Shown here: positions 1 to 13,812 of the stretch, one piece after another | Layout: each line of letters opens with the position of its first letter | Position numbering within the stretch: position 1 is the first letter of the stretch | Assembly (NCBI GenBank): GCA_963969495.1 | Contig: OZ018337.1 | Span: forward strand, 84,356,777-84,420,776 | Source of the DNA: Ceratothoa steindachneri | Lineage: Eukaryota > Arthropoda > Malacostraca > Isopoda > Cymothoidae | Length of the DNA: 64,000 bases | Reading direction: 5' to 3' | Made by a program: the position numbers and the translations under genes | Notes under the pieces: generated by a model | Seen by the model: only the letters and a program-made list of their open reading frames with translations | Told to the model about the DNA's origin: nothing | Database searches by the model: none

Positions 1-71
1 GAGTGTTAATATATCTGTATAAATAATAGGAAATAAACCATCTGTCAATAAAAAGATTTTGTTTTCCTTAC

Positions 72-268
72 CTTATAGCGAAGCCAGTACCCATAAACAA
101 AATGACAGAAGAGACAGACACAAAGACGTAAAACGCAGAGAGGAAAGGATCAGAGAAGGTTTTAGAATATTTAAGATCAAATTCCCTTCTTCCGTTGTTC
201 CATTTTTTACTGCGATACAGGTTTTGAAAATGAAGTTCGTAAATAGAAGAACCACCGATAATAATTAT
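72..268 (-). CDS. Candidate coding exon with a hydrophobic segment (weak)
   Basis: Read on the minus strand, about 65 codons stay open from the in-frame TGA at 271-269 down to position 72. There the DNA reads AAG|GTAAGG, a near-perfect 5' splice site. The last 20-odd residues before the donor are strongly hydrophobic (they include FYVFVSVSSVILFMG), which would fit one membrane-spanning helix. The preceding part is polar and basic (LYRSKKWNNGRREFDLKYSK). No convincing start codon or strong 3' splice site is visible upstream; a weak CAG occurs within the open stretch. I do not recognise the protein family. Two other frames are also open here, so chance is a real alternative. If real, the gene continues to the left, beyond the window. 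Confidence 0.2.
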
Positions 269-292
269 TCATCGCAAGCGCGTCATTTTTAA

Positions 293-1000
293 ATTTTGAA
301 ATATTCAAATCGTATGAACAACATTTGCATGAGGATTTCTATTGCTCGCTAACGAGCTAATTTTGCTCTATAATGAAATTTAGCTGGAGAAGCTGATGTG
401 CACCCTGTAGTTTGTCTAGAATCTTTGTAGGCGGGGCAGATGGGGCTTTGATTACTCCCAAATTCTCGGCTTTCATACAATTGGCAGGCATCCACCTCTT
501 TTCTTTTTGCTCTTTTTCTAAAATTATTCAGACCTTTCTATCCATTTTTCTCTTTATCGCATTTTCCCTATTTCCACAGGAAAAAGTATAAAATATGTGC
601 CCAGGAACACATAGATTAGAGTTAGCATTTGCGAAATCCCATATTATATGAACTTTATATATGTCTATCTTGAAAATTTCTTGAAAATTCAGAATTTTTC
701 TGGTAAAAGGTAACTTAAAACTATTTAATAAGTCAATAATGTGGTTATTTTATCATAATAGCACGAAAGGACTATTGTACATTTTTGAAGACTAAATATT
801 AGTGTTTTGCCACATTTTTTGGCAAACTTGTTGAAATAAAAGAAGGCACCACCGATTCCGATTTGCCCACGGCGGCAACTGTTAGTCTCTTGCCTCTGTT
901 CCAATTCCAACTTCATAGGTGGAGAATTTGCGCGCTATTCTCTTTTGCTGTTAATGACCCAGTATTTCAACTAGTTTGTATTTTGATTGCTTGTGGGTAA
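293..1000. other. Intergenic sequence, nothing recognised
   Basis: AT-rich DNA without a coding stretch or repeat that I can identify. The last 80 bases lead into the Tc1 relic that starts at 1016 and probably belong to its 5' untranslated part. Confidence 0.5.
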
Positions 1001-1015
1001 TAGTAACTGTTTTTC

Positions 1016-2040
1016 TTGAAAGTAATGGGAAAAAAAAGTGAACACCAATGGTTAAGTCAGTGGCTTGAGTCTTCGGAAAATTGGAGAGTTCAAAGTTTAG
1101 TAAGTGATAGTACACTAAAACAGAGATATATTTTAAAGAAATTGGGATTTTTTGCTCAAAAAGTGAGCAATATAAAAAAATATGAAAATGGTCTAAATTT
1201 GGATTGATCAAAGCCAGGAAAATGTGGTTGCAAGAGGAAAACAACACCAAGAAAAGACAGTAAAATAAAACAAACCTCGCAAGTCGTTTCAGTACTGTAA
1301 TAAGGTTTTATTTTGTTGCAGCATGTGATTTCGCAGGAATCAACTATTGCAGTACTTGATGACAGGTTACAGACAGTAAGGAGGCAGTCAGGTGAGGGGT
1401 TTATGCCAGAGTGTCTTAAAAAGACTGTATAATATTATAATTAAATTATGGTGTGGGAAGTAATTTCGGTACATACGTGGGGAAATTCGCTGAAGCTTGC
1501 TGAAGATATGATAAATCAGTATAAGTATATTCCACTACTGAAGAACCGTTTCATACCTAAAATGAGTCAATGTTTTCGTGATAGGTTATGCATATTTACT
1601 CAAAACTCCGCTCCTTGTCACACGGCGCGATCAGAGAAGACATGGTGTGCAAAGAATGGCATTGAAATTTTATTATGTCCCAAAAATTCCCAAGACATGA
1701 ACCCTATGCAGACATTATGGTAAATTTTTAAAAAAATGAAATACACGAAGTACCAATAGCATGCAAAGCAAAGCTCATAGAACGTCTTATCAACGTCTAG
1801 TTTCACGCCGAGAGAATAAAGTAATTATGCAGAACTTTAATCGCTGGCACGCCAGAGCGTGTTAAAGCAGTTAAATCTGATCAACTCGAAAAAACTAGTA
1901 TTAATAAATGTAAGAAATAATATTTTTGACATATATATGAAATTAAATAAATATTACATATCAATAAAATAACTTTATCTTACCTTTTCTCAAAAAAATT
2001 ACGAATTTTTAAGAAATCCATAATAATTTGATCACTACCT
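1016..2040 (+). pseudogene. Tc1-like transposase relic
   Basis: A decayed Tc1/mariner-superfamily transposon. An open frame at 1024-1207 keeps the N-terminal helix-turn-helix region of a Tc1 transposase (starts MGKKSEHQWL, then SLVSDSTLKQRYILKKLGF). After a stop it resumes with a basic linker (KPGKCGCKRKTTPRKDSKIK). The segment with the first catalytic Asp is missing. The C-terminal catalytic part resumes at 1448-1723 with MVWEVIS and NQYKYIPLLKNRFIP. The second catalytic motif reads QNSAPCHTA where active Tc1 proteins have QDSAPCHTA, so Asp is replaced by Asn. The third motif region (NSQDMNPMQTLW) is recognisable, and readable homology fades near 1900. At 2017-2038 the reverse complement begins AGGTAGTGATCAAATTATTA, typical of a Tc1 terminal inverted repeat, so the element probably ends near 2040. 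I did not find the matching 5' repeat. Host cells would normally use such a protein for cut-and-paste into TA; this copy cannot work. Confidence 0.85.
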
Positions 2041-2489
2041 TAGTTCAGCTAGTTGATTGTTAATTTGCGTTATAATCAATTAGACAACAAAAGTCGAAAT
2101 CCAAAGAGTTTAGAACGTTTATTTGTTTGCGCACAGTTCAGAAATTTGTAGCCTTCCATTTCATCTTTCTGGAAAAGTGCGACATCTTTCGCACTTAGAA
2201 ACGGCACATCACACCTAAGAATAAATAAAAACTAACGAAAAGAACTACATGGATCTCTAAAGCATATATTTATTCTTGGTACCTATTTTATACAATATAA
2301 AAATACATTACTTATATTAACTCACCCTTAAGTAGAATATGACAAAATTGGGATGTCAAGTATCCTTGTGCATTTAATTGCCTCTTTCCAGAGTGATTTA
2401 ACTCATTTATCACCATGTAGTGATTATACAGGGATCATACTCACGATCAATATAAACCATACATATACAAATCCCAGCCGAGTTACAAA

Positions 2490-4190
2490 AAACTAGAAAT
2501 GGGCAGACTGGATACGGTATGCAAAACTACTATAGAACTATGCCCCTCCTACATTGGGTGAGGCAATTCTGATGGAGATTGGTGATGCACTCGATGACCT
2601 TACAAAACCAATAATCGTCGCAGATTGAGCTTCTTACCAGAAATTCACGCATGGATCCATCTCAACTTATAAATGGATCGATGACAAAGAAGTAAAGAGA
2701 TTAAAGTTGAACTGAGATCGAAAGCCTCGATCAAGATGAATACTCCAAAGATTTTTGGCAAAGAATCAACTGGATGAGCGAAGAAAATGGAAAAACAAAA
2801 CAAAGACGGAAACATCCATCGGAAGAAGAAAATATTAAAGCAATATTCCGAATTTATGGTGAAAACAACTCAACAAAAAAGGAAGAAAAAAATATGACAA
2901 CAGAGTTTGATGACAAAATCATAGACAACGATAACACTTAAATCCATAGAACGCATTCCCATACTTGGTGGATAGATAGCCACATCAGGCGCACAGATAG
3001 CCGAGGGAGAACTACTCGGGACGCTTCAATCATTGCGTCACAAAGCCACAGGAAAATCAATGCTAACAAAGTTAAATTTGATAAAGCACGAGCTAACATC
3101 ATCAAAAGTATCCTGTCTAAAACAGAATACCTCCTTGCCGCTTTCAAGACCAGTAAAATAATCTTCTTTTCCAAAAACGGTAAGGATCCCAAGAAGAAAA
3201 AGAGCTACCGACCTATTTCCTTCTTAGAATTTAGCGAGGAACTCCTTGAGAAAATCCCTATTAGATAACTGGTGCCTCCACTGTGGGAGAAATCCTTGTA
3301 GAATCCGAATCATTTTAGTTTTTTGAAAAAGCTAAATAGGGAGATGGCGATAAAGGTCATCACGAAAAACTTGCCTAAGCACATTTTATGTCGATATGTA
3401 TCAAATGCATTTGATAATGTTTGGCAAATACGCCTGTAATTTAAGATCCTGCAACCTGTACTATTTTAAACCTTAGAAAGAGTATCGTCATATCAGTTTT
3501 TGGAGAATGGATGGACTAAAGTTCATTCGTATTGCAGGCATTGCGTAAGGGTGGTGTCTCTCCCACACTCTTTACTCGATATACATAGCAGATATTCCAG
3601 ACTCAGGCTACACCACTTGCCTCAATATTCACTTCTCGGATGATTTCAACCAGAAAATAGTGTCATTGGCGTAACTCGCCTCTCCAAGCTCGTATGACGG
3701 TGGCATAAATCGAAAGAGTAAAAAGCGCCGAGGCTAAATTTTAAAATAATTATTAACCAAGAGAAATTTAAGGTAGTCTCCATTGCAATAAAACTACTCT
3801 CAGATCTCTAGGTCTTGTTTAGGAGATATCCATACAACATTGAGCGTAATTTCGAAAAACTCGGCCGCAGTCCTAACTCTATTCAAGGGTCATAAATCTC
3901 TGAGAGAGTAATAAAAAGATCTACCATGCATTTGTAAAATCTATACTGTTATACTACGGTTCCGCCGTCTCTCTGCCCTCGAAAACACAATAGAGGACGA
4001 CAACAAATCGTGCCGAACAAATGCGTGTACCTAGTTACGTGTACCAATAAGCACTAAAGAAGAAGCCATGAAGAGCTGCATAGGGAGCTTAAGATAACAA
4101 CCATCAAAACAGTTCTTAAAGAATGGACTATGGATATGCAAGGGATGGGTAAACAGAAAAAGGATTAAGAATTGGTTAAAATGATTAACC
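2490..4190 (+). pseudogene. Non-LTR retrotransposon reverse transcriptase relic
   Basis: Broken frames on the plus strand carry the hallmarks of a LINE-type reverse transcriptase. At about 3080-3266 one frame reads through ANIIKSILSKTEYLLAAF and KNGKDPKKKKSYRPISFLEF, the typical 'K-GKDP...SYRPISLL' block before the palm. After a stop, SNAFDNVW (near 3400) matches the 'KAFDxVWH' block holding the first catalytic Asp. RWHKSKE and FKVVSIAIKLLSDL (3690-3800) match the region after the YxDD box. The YxDD motif itself is not intact. The upstream part (2530-2940), with many Glu and Lys residues, may be the linker to the endonuclease, which I cannot see. There are many stops and frameshifts. The block style is jockey/CR1-like, but the clade is a guess. 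No poly(A) tail or target duplication was seen. Confidence 0.7.
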
Positions 4191-4199
4191 GGGACAAAG

Positions 4200-7100
4200 G
4201 AGACTGAAGTTCTCCAAGATTTTCAAGTTCCGCTAGTCTTATGGCTTTTGGAGGCCAAATGTTTTTCTATGCATGATGGAATGTGTAAAAACATCGGATT
4301 ACGACAAACATAAAGATTGCTACTCAAAAACACTAATTTTGACCAAAGGGAAAGAAAACGACGAAAATACGCAAAATAATACATCACAAAATACATGAAA
4401 ATCAAAATACTAAGTATGAGAATAATATTATAGTAATTAAATCATAACAAAACATATGTGCATAACATTTTCAAAATCATTAAATATTTAAGATAAAATG
4501 CTTGAACGCCGTAAGAAAACAAGCACAAACATCAAAACAATGAAAGAGATACGCCTGATCACCACGCGCCTCGCATCCCTTTGCAAATCTCTGACACTAC
4601 TTTCTTCTTTCAACAATTTTATTTCTCTCTTTCTATATCACACATGCTTTATCCATCTCTACCGTCGTATACACTTTGAAATGAATTTGTGATTGCTTCA
4701 GGGCAACGATCGACACATTTATCTATCTTCACCTGTATTGTACCGTACACAATTCATCCCACTTGAGTTCTACTTTTATCACCGTTCTTCTCTTCATGTC
4801 TGACCATTTTCACCCAACAGAACCTTTCCAGTAGTGTCTCTTATGCTAACGCTAAAGACCTTCTTCTTGATGATAATATTCGATGGGCACAACATTCCCT
4901 CAGGACGGAATGACATTCGCCTTCCTACCATATCACAGACATTTCTCCCCATTTTACGAAATGTTTTACTAAATACTTTTTATCATCTCAATTATTCTAT
5001 AAATGCAAACAATACATATACACTTTTTGAAAATACTAGATAATATATGCATAGGAAGATTAGTTTAATATTGCCGAAAAATATATTTCCGATAGTCACT
5101 GCGAATTCCGGATTCGTACCCATGGCAATTAGACCGATCAGTTTTTACTTCCAGAATTCCAGCTGCTGGCAACTTGTAATAGCGTAATTTATCAAATTCC
5201 AAACTAACCTCATATTATCATTAGAAAGTTTGTCACTCCTTAATATTATATAGTCCGAATGATTATGTCTGAAGCAGCAGTTTATTTGTGAACTCTGCAC
5301 CATACCCTTATTATTGACGTGGCACCTTTGTTTTTAAAACCCGTTGGAGAAACTCTTAACTTCTTATAAATGCAGATCAAATTTTGCCCTTTAAATCCCG
5401 CTTTTATGGTTTATACATTAAACAATGTCTCAATTTGCTAGATTTGCAGCCCGCAGCCACAAAGGCGCAAATACAAACGTGATGTAGAAACGTGCACTCC
5501 GTGGCAGAATCGATTACAATGTGGGTTTTTTATATTAGTGATAAATAAGAAAACATTAAGAAATTATTAAAATAATGGTTGGATGAATGTAAAGGTTGTT
5601 GCAAATGAATTAGTGTAAGATCCTATTAAAAGCGTATTCAACCATTAAACACACTTCCTCACATGGGCCGTCAACAGGCTATTTTAGTACCTAAGGTGCA
5701 AGTACAGAAAAGCGTCTTCATGCCAAACAAAGGCGTTAGGATAAGTTTTAATAGTACAAGTAGAAGCAGCATTTGCATGCATTGAATATAATAAAAGTAG
5801 AGAGGACAATAAAATTAATCGCAGAGTACCCTCGCATATGTCACTAAAAAATAATTGGTTTGCTAAAAGTGATAAATACATCTGTCAACACACATGTCTT
5901 GCCTTTCAGTGCAATTAGCTATTTGGTATTTCCAATACTTTTGGCCAACATCCTTTTTTTAGATGTGTTAAATTTATTTAAGTTGCCTTTTTAAATTAGG
6001 CCGTACAAACATGAAATAGATCTACGTATTCCAAAATCCATCTTTACATCGATGGAGATTAGAAGCTGGTGCTTAAGAGACTGGAAGACGAAAAGAGATT
6101 ACCTTTGTTTTATTAAAAAGTTTTTAAATAAATCAAAAATTTGGGGGGGAAGTTGGAGATTGATTTAAAATATTCAGAGTGAAATATTTGATTTTTGTCC
6201 TAGGCTTTGATGAAAAAAATAGCAGAGCCAAGTTCTTTTCTTTTTCCTAAAATAAATACTTACATGTTGAAAAATATTTGTAATGAGCTGAGGTGATTGA
6301 CTCCCTTCGAGTGGTAAAATATTTTATTTTGATTTTCCCATTGATGATGTCTTGATTACTCAATGGCTTAAATTATCTAAAATAGAAAGCCGTGTTTCGA
6401 CTCGTCTAACTCATAACAAAATGTAATGAAAGGTCCATAAGAGACGCTTGAATTAAAGAAGATCATGAAATTGTTAAATTACATCAGGTTGTATGATATA
6501 AACGTGGGCGAAGTTTAGAGTAGAGCAGTTTTGGTTTTGCCGCCAAAGAACGATGGACAGGGCAGCTGAAATGAAGCCATATATTATGAATTGAGGGTGC
6601 CTTGAATGCTAAGAAAGATGGGCAACGGAGGGGGCGTGTTTGTGGGTCTCAGAGACGGGAAATTACGGGTATATGATGTTACTCGTATTAGACAACGGAA
6701 TTTTGCCGCCTTATTTAGGTTAGTAAGGAGGGGCTTTGGCAAGACCTCTAAAATATAATTATATAAGTAGTATTAAGAACGATGACACCAGTTATTCTTT
6801 TGTATCCCTATTTTTTCTATTTTGGATTCCTCGATGATTTCTAAATTTTTATGAAAGCTGATTTCGTAGCACAATGAGACCAGCTTCTGCTGACTTTCTA
6901 TCCCACCCGATTTTTTGAACCAAATTTGTCTCATCTTTTGCTCATTTCTTTTTTTCAGCTTCTCTTACAAACCTCTTTAGTAACTCTTTGGAGGGGCAAT
7001 AACCACCCTGGCTTAGCTATTTATTGTATAATTTAGATTGCTTTAACTCTTTATTGGCTAATGAAGTCAGTGGTTTGAATTTCGTCTTCTCTCAGATGTT

Positions 7101-8870
7101 TCTCTCTAGTCTGACTAAAATATTTTCTGTCTATATTGTTTGACTCTAATCTCTCTCTTTCTCTAAACTTTAATTTTCAAAATCTTTATTACTCTTCTCT
7201 TTTGGTCCCTTATGAGCCTAACTCCATAATTTAGTGAGCAAATTAAAGACTTACGGTCTGGCATCATTAAATCTTTTTCCTTCTTATGGTCTTTCCACTC
7301 AATCCTTTCCCCAGAGCAAAAATTCCCTGGTTGCATGACTCATTCCTCCTCTCTAGTGTCTGCTCTCTTTAAACTTTACCACATCTTTTATTATGATTAA
7401 TTTATAAATTATCATTGGCTAAATAATTTTCCATTGTGAAAGAAAACAAATAATTTTCTTCTCTAAAAGTCAAGAGATCATTCTTGGAATTTTCTTTGTC
7501 AAAGATATTTTTATTCTTTCTCCGTTTCTTTTAATTCACTTTTAACTCTTCCTCCTTTTATCTTATTATCGCTGATGTGCTTTACCTTGAATTACATCAA
7601 AAGAGAGCTCGTGAAAAGAAGGGCGAAACTGTTCGGTTGAAGGAGTTTCTTAGCCACACTTGGCACGTGAAGCTTGAAAGAGGGCGGGGGGGTGGGGCGG
7701 GGAGGATTTGGCTGAGAAAGCATTGGAAAGGAGAGAAAGAAGAGTGGAATGTGAGAATTAGCTTCGAATTTCAAGCCAACTTTCCTTGACGACATTTTCC
7801 ATTATAAATTTGAAGAAATTTGGTAAAAAAATATTCGTTTCATTGTAGTTGATAAGCGGAAGAGGACGAGGAGGTGAGTTGTGCATTTGACTGGAACGTT
7901 TAATCAAGAGCTTTTGATGTTTTGGGGTTCTTTTGCGCTTTCCTACGAAATTGGTCTCCAAATGATGCTCAGGCAGCATATATATACCGGAATTAATTTC
8001 TTTTACTACATATGTTCTCAACTTCACACTTAAAATAAAGCAATTACTGTATTTCTGCCAACATCTTTTTCTCTAAATAACTAATTTACTTTTCTGACGT
8101 AATTTTACTCAAAAATAATTGGTAAATATGATGATAACGAGGCAGGAATTACCTTAAATATTGCATTTACTTATGAAATATGAAAATTAAAGCTCATTTT
8201 GATATTCACCTCTAATTTTTAGGTTTATGATGTCTTCCTGATGCATCTTGGGAAGTGAGGCAAAAGAGCTCAGTTACCTCGAATCATTAATTTCTTTTAC
8301 CTCCGGATTAGGGTTGGTCATAGGAAGTGCAAGCTTGACAATCCCTTACTCAATTTCTTATTAATTATTAGTATTAGTTTTACTGATGTTACTTAAATAA
8401 ATTTAATTTCCTTCGTATTAATGGGCGTCTATTCGGATAAAAAATGGAAAAATTTTAGAAGTAAACAAATAAAATAGCTAAAATTAAAGTTTGGAAAGTA
8501 TATATTATGTTCTTCCATGAGCTTTACACAGCTATTTTAGATCTTATTGGAAAATAGGGAAAAACACTCGGCCAAAATCATACCTACTGGGAAAATCCGC
8601 GCCTGAAATAACCCATTCGTGGAAGAAATTAAGCTCTCTTCATTTAAACCATTTCTCGTGCTTCTTAAAAATCCCGTTCGGGCAATTGACAAAACCTGAT
8701 TTGTACTCAGTAGTAAAATAAGGATATAATATGATGGTTATCAAACGAATACCATTTATTTAAGTTAAGAGAGTATTTGCTTTGGTTTTATATAATATAA
8801 TGAGTTCTTAGTCCTCTTTGTAAATGCAGAGACAGAAAATTCAACAATATTTAGTGACGTGCGACTCTAT
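4200..8870. other. Intergenic/intronic sequence, no gene recognised
   Basis: AT-rich DNA with only short, unconvincing open frames. The stretch 6900-7570 is pyrimidine-rich on the plus strand (many TTTCTCTCT-like runs). A purine-rich, G-heavy patch lies at 7670-7740, including a run of seven G. Neither has coding features or repeat structure that I can name. Confidence 0.5.
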
Positions 8871-9140
8871 ATCTTACTATGTCGGTCGATTGGTCGGTCG
8901 TTTGGTCAGTCTGTCGGTCACCGTTTTGCTTTTGTTGTTTTAGTAATATCATTGTAACTATTCCACTGATTCTAGCGAAACTTTAAACACTTTTGTGGTT
9001 TTACCTTTTCTTTCTAATGTTGCAATTGCTAAGGTTCACCCAGGTTTATCACTGAAATTATTGTAGGTTTTGAAGGTCGTAAGGTCATAAATCACAATAA
9101 GTATAAGCAGACGACTTACGTCAGCAGTCCTTGTTAAATT
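8871..9140 (+). repeat. Dispersed repeat, copy 1 (GTCGGTC-rich head, conserved tail)
   Basis: Begins with several GTCGGTC/GGTCGGTCG units at 8880-8922, followed by an AT-rich middle and a tail at 9064-9138 reading TTTTGAAGGTCGTAAGGTCA, then CATAAATCACAATAAG and a CTTACGTCAGCAGTCCTTGT-like end. The tail is clearly related to 10037-10113. It looks like one member of a non-coding interspersed family. No open frame, terminal inverted repeat or target duplication was found. Confidence 0.5.
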
Positions 9141-9939
9141 ATTCTACGCTTGTATTTATGGGTTTTCTCCACGATTCCATCAGTATTCTTCACTTTTTAC
9201 TCTATTTTGAGTGATTTAATTCTTTTGTATTTCCGCCAAATTAGAAATAAGAATCAAACCAAAATGTTGTTACTAATTGAAGTCAGAACCAAGGTAGAAA
9301 ATATAATAAATACCAACCTTCAAATTTTTAAATGATTATGACCCTGATAATTACACAATTGGAATAATTGTAAACGTGGGATCTAAAAGCGAAACTACCG
9401 AGTATTATATTTTTTTTTTAACAATATGAATATGAACGAATGGTCTGCCCCCCATCCCTCTAATTAGTTGGAAACTGAATCGTTGTGAATCTAATTTCCA
9501 TACTAGAATCCCAGAAACGGATTCCCACAGAGCGTGAAATATTTTTTCAGTTTATTTGCATTTTATGGAAACTTTCTTTTGTATGAGATTATAAAACCTA
9601 AGTGCAAATTGCGGGAAAAGCAAAGGAATGGAAATTTAAATGCTTAGCTACTCCAATGAGAACGGAAAACTCCAACATATTCTCATGGGATGTTAGGAAA
9701 TTTGAATATAGGAGTAAAAAATGGATTTCTATATGAAATCGAGAAATCCGGTCGATTCAAAAATTGATTTAGATTTAATTAGTCAGATTAATTAGAAATA
9801 ACATCGTATTAATCCGTTCAAGACCAAATTTGTTCAAGACTCTATTGTGATAACTTTAGGATTTTTCTCTCATTAAAATGGTTAATGAATGAAAAAGGAA
9901 GCTAAACTGGATAATAAAGATAGCATTTCACTAATGGTG

Positions 9940-10113
9940 GGCCGATTTTAACGAAATGTGAATCTCTTATGTTGTTTTACATTCCATTTAGAATGATATA
10001 ATTAAAAAGGTCATCGTGAGGTTATTCCGGAAACTTGGAAAGTTTTGAAGGTTTTAAGGTCATAAAACAGAATAAGTGAGAGCACGAGACTTTTTGGCCA
10101 TCAGACCTTGTTT
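9940..10113 (+). repeat. Dispersed repeat, copy 2
   Basis: The tail (10037-10113) aligns with 9064-9138: AAGTTTTGAAGGTTTTAAGG, then TCATAAAACAGAATAAGTGA, GCACGAGACTT and CATCAGACCTTGTT. Upstream similarity to copy 1 is weaker (GATTTTAACGAAA against GATTCTAGCGAAA). The GTCGGTC head is absent. The 102-codon minus-strand frame crossing this region is a chance frame over the repeat. Confidence 0.45.
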
Positions 10114-10330
10114 TACAAAGGAAAGGTAATTGCATTCCTTTTTTTTCCTTCAGTAAAGGATTTTCCCGCAATTCAACGTTTATGGAGAGATGAGGTAATT
10201 TAATTTCAACAAGAGTGATCACTTCTTCATTAAATTCAGCTCGTTGAAACCTCTCATAATCGCTGTATTGCCCCGGGGTCGGACAATGACGTAGTGTGTC
10301 ATTTAAGAAATTTAAGTAGAAGATATACAT

Positions 10331-11620
10331 TACTTGAACAATTAAAGAGTTTTCAATATTTAAATAATTCGGAAATCGAAGCTTAAAGTTGAAATAAGAA
10401 AATAATCAAATATTGGGTAAGGAATAGTATTCAAATTTATAGCACGTCGCTCTGCTAAACATTGCGTACTAGATTTAAACTTCAGTATTTTAATATCACT
10501 AACAAAAGAATAGTAAAAGGGATATTTTATGCAGTCATGAAACTCGACAGAAAAGGGAGCAAAAAAACTGTAAAGGCATGAATGTCACGGTGAGAAATGA
10601 TATTTGCAAGAATTAATAATATTTAGGATTTAAAATTTCCTTGTTTCAAAATGGGAACTGTTGCATTTCCAATTTACTCACATATTCGTAAAGAATAACA
10701 GCAAATATTTGAAAGGTAAATGTTCAAGAGAAAAAGATAAAAAAGAATAACCTCTCTACTCTTTATAATTTTTGTAAATTCCTGAGGTTCTGGAACAAAT
10801 GACCAAGTAAATTTCTTTTGAAGATAGTAAAAGTAAGTTAATAATTATAGGATAAGGAAGACTCAAACTGTTTAGAAATATATCACTTAAATGGTGCAAC
10901 GAATAGTTTAATGATGCGAAATACGGCGTTTTACACTTCGTAAAAATGATGCTTAATATAAATATTGTCTCCAAGATAAAAAGATAGGATTAAAATACTA
11001 TTTTCCTTCGAACATAGAAGCAAAACGGGAGAACAAATATGACCATATAAATATTGATGAATATAAGCAATAATACAGAGAAATCGTTTTAATTTCACAG
11101 GTGTGACGGTGACGCGAGGATAGGAGAGACAGATGAAGACTTGGAAATTCCAAACGTCAACGGGAAAATTTGTGTTCACAGTCGCATGTTTCTAGTCTAG
11201 AAAAATCTACCACAAGAATTAGTCAGCGCTCGAAACACAGATAAAAAGGAATAAGAAATTTAAGGAATATTAAATTCAAAGAAAATAAACTAAAAATAGC
11301 TTACAAATATTAAAGGGGTTGTCCCCAAATTATTCTTATTCATAATAGGGCTTACCATGTATGAGCTTTTATGGCTCCATGAAGGTACTAATAAATTACA
11401 TATTTGTTTTGTTTGTTTGTTTATAAACGGAAGCCCGCAATCATGTTTTAATTTACGAAAAAAAGGCCTAACTATTTCGTTAAACGTAAAGATTCATTGA
11501 GGGCTAAAACGAAAGAGGAGAACCACACGGGAAATCTACTTGATCAAAGTGGTATCAGAAATTGAAAGTTTACTACTTAAGTTTTATAGAATTTTCAATG
11601 TTTTATGATAGCTGTTCTTG
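10331..11620. other. Intergenic sequence, nothing recognised
   Basis: AT-rich, with short chance frames only. No repeat or RNA gene seen. Confidence 0.5.
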
Positions 11621-11621
11621 A

Positions 11622-12984
<1,363 letters not shown>

Positions 12985-13184
12985 TTTAGGCGTAAAATAT
13001 GAGGTCTAAGTTAATTTAAAAGACCAAATCTCCCAATGAACTGCAATATGTGCATAATATCAAATAATTTGAGCTGATCAATCAATTTAGGCGTAAAATA
13101 TGAGGTCTAAGTTAATTTAAAAGACCAAATCTCCCAATGAACCGCAATATGTGCATAATATCAAATAATTTGAGCTGATCAATC
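12985..13184. repeat. Tandem duplication, two 101-bp units
   Basis: The unit starting TTTAGGCGTAAAATATGAGG at 12985 is repeated head to tail from 13086, with a period of 101 bp. I see one substitution between the copies (GAACTGC against GAACCGC) and a difference at the very end. Near identity means the duplication is recent, or an assembly artefact. Confidence 0.95.
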
Positions 13185-13763
13185 AGGAAAAAGTTAAAGA
13201 TTGCTCTGGTTTTGCTCACTTGTGGATCAATTAGATCACATACCACTGAATTCCCGAGAAGAATTATTACATCCTTTCTCATAGGAATGGACCAGAGCCA
13301 CATAACATATTCTGAGTGAGGGAAAGAAATAGAGAGCAAACACATTTTTTGCGTCAGTCTCGACAGAGTGACATCAAAAGGGATGAAATAGTAGAAGATG
13401 GAAATTTGCAAGTAATGTTCAAAGGAATGAGAAGAAAGTTAAATTAACGTTTATAACATTTAGTTATTTTAACTTCAATGAAAATAAACAAAAGACAATT
13501 GTTGTCTGGTGAAAATGGTTCTAATCATTTAAATAGTTGTTGCAGGTTCGATCATAATGGCAGCGCAACAACAGATCATGGTGGGACAATTTTCAATACC
13601 TTTGTTGCTAATTTTACCAAGTAAATAAATCCCACATTCATACACCACCCTCATCACTTCTTTAATATATCAATTCTTTGAATGGTATTTAAGTCACTTG
13701 TTTGGAAGTTTTCCTAATTTTCATATACAATATAGAATTATAATTCAATATACAATACAAGAG

Positions 13764-13812
13764 GATCAGCTTCGCCACTCCTCCTTACAGAAGGAGTTTG
13801 CGCTTTGCTGGC
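13764..13812 (+). repeat. Fragment related to the 52.1/58.0-kb repeat
   Basis: The stretch containing GCTTCGCCACTCCTCC followed by a TTTGCGCTTTGCTGGC-like end resembles the head of the repeat read in reverse at 58205-58160 (GCTTCGCCACTCCTCC, then CTTGCGCTTCGCTAC). Only about 50 bp are shared, so this is either a truncated member or a conserved core. Confidence 0.45.
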
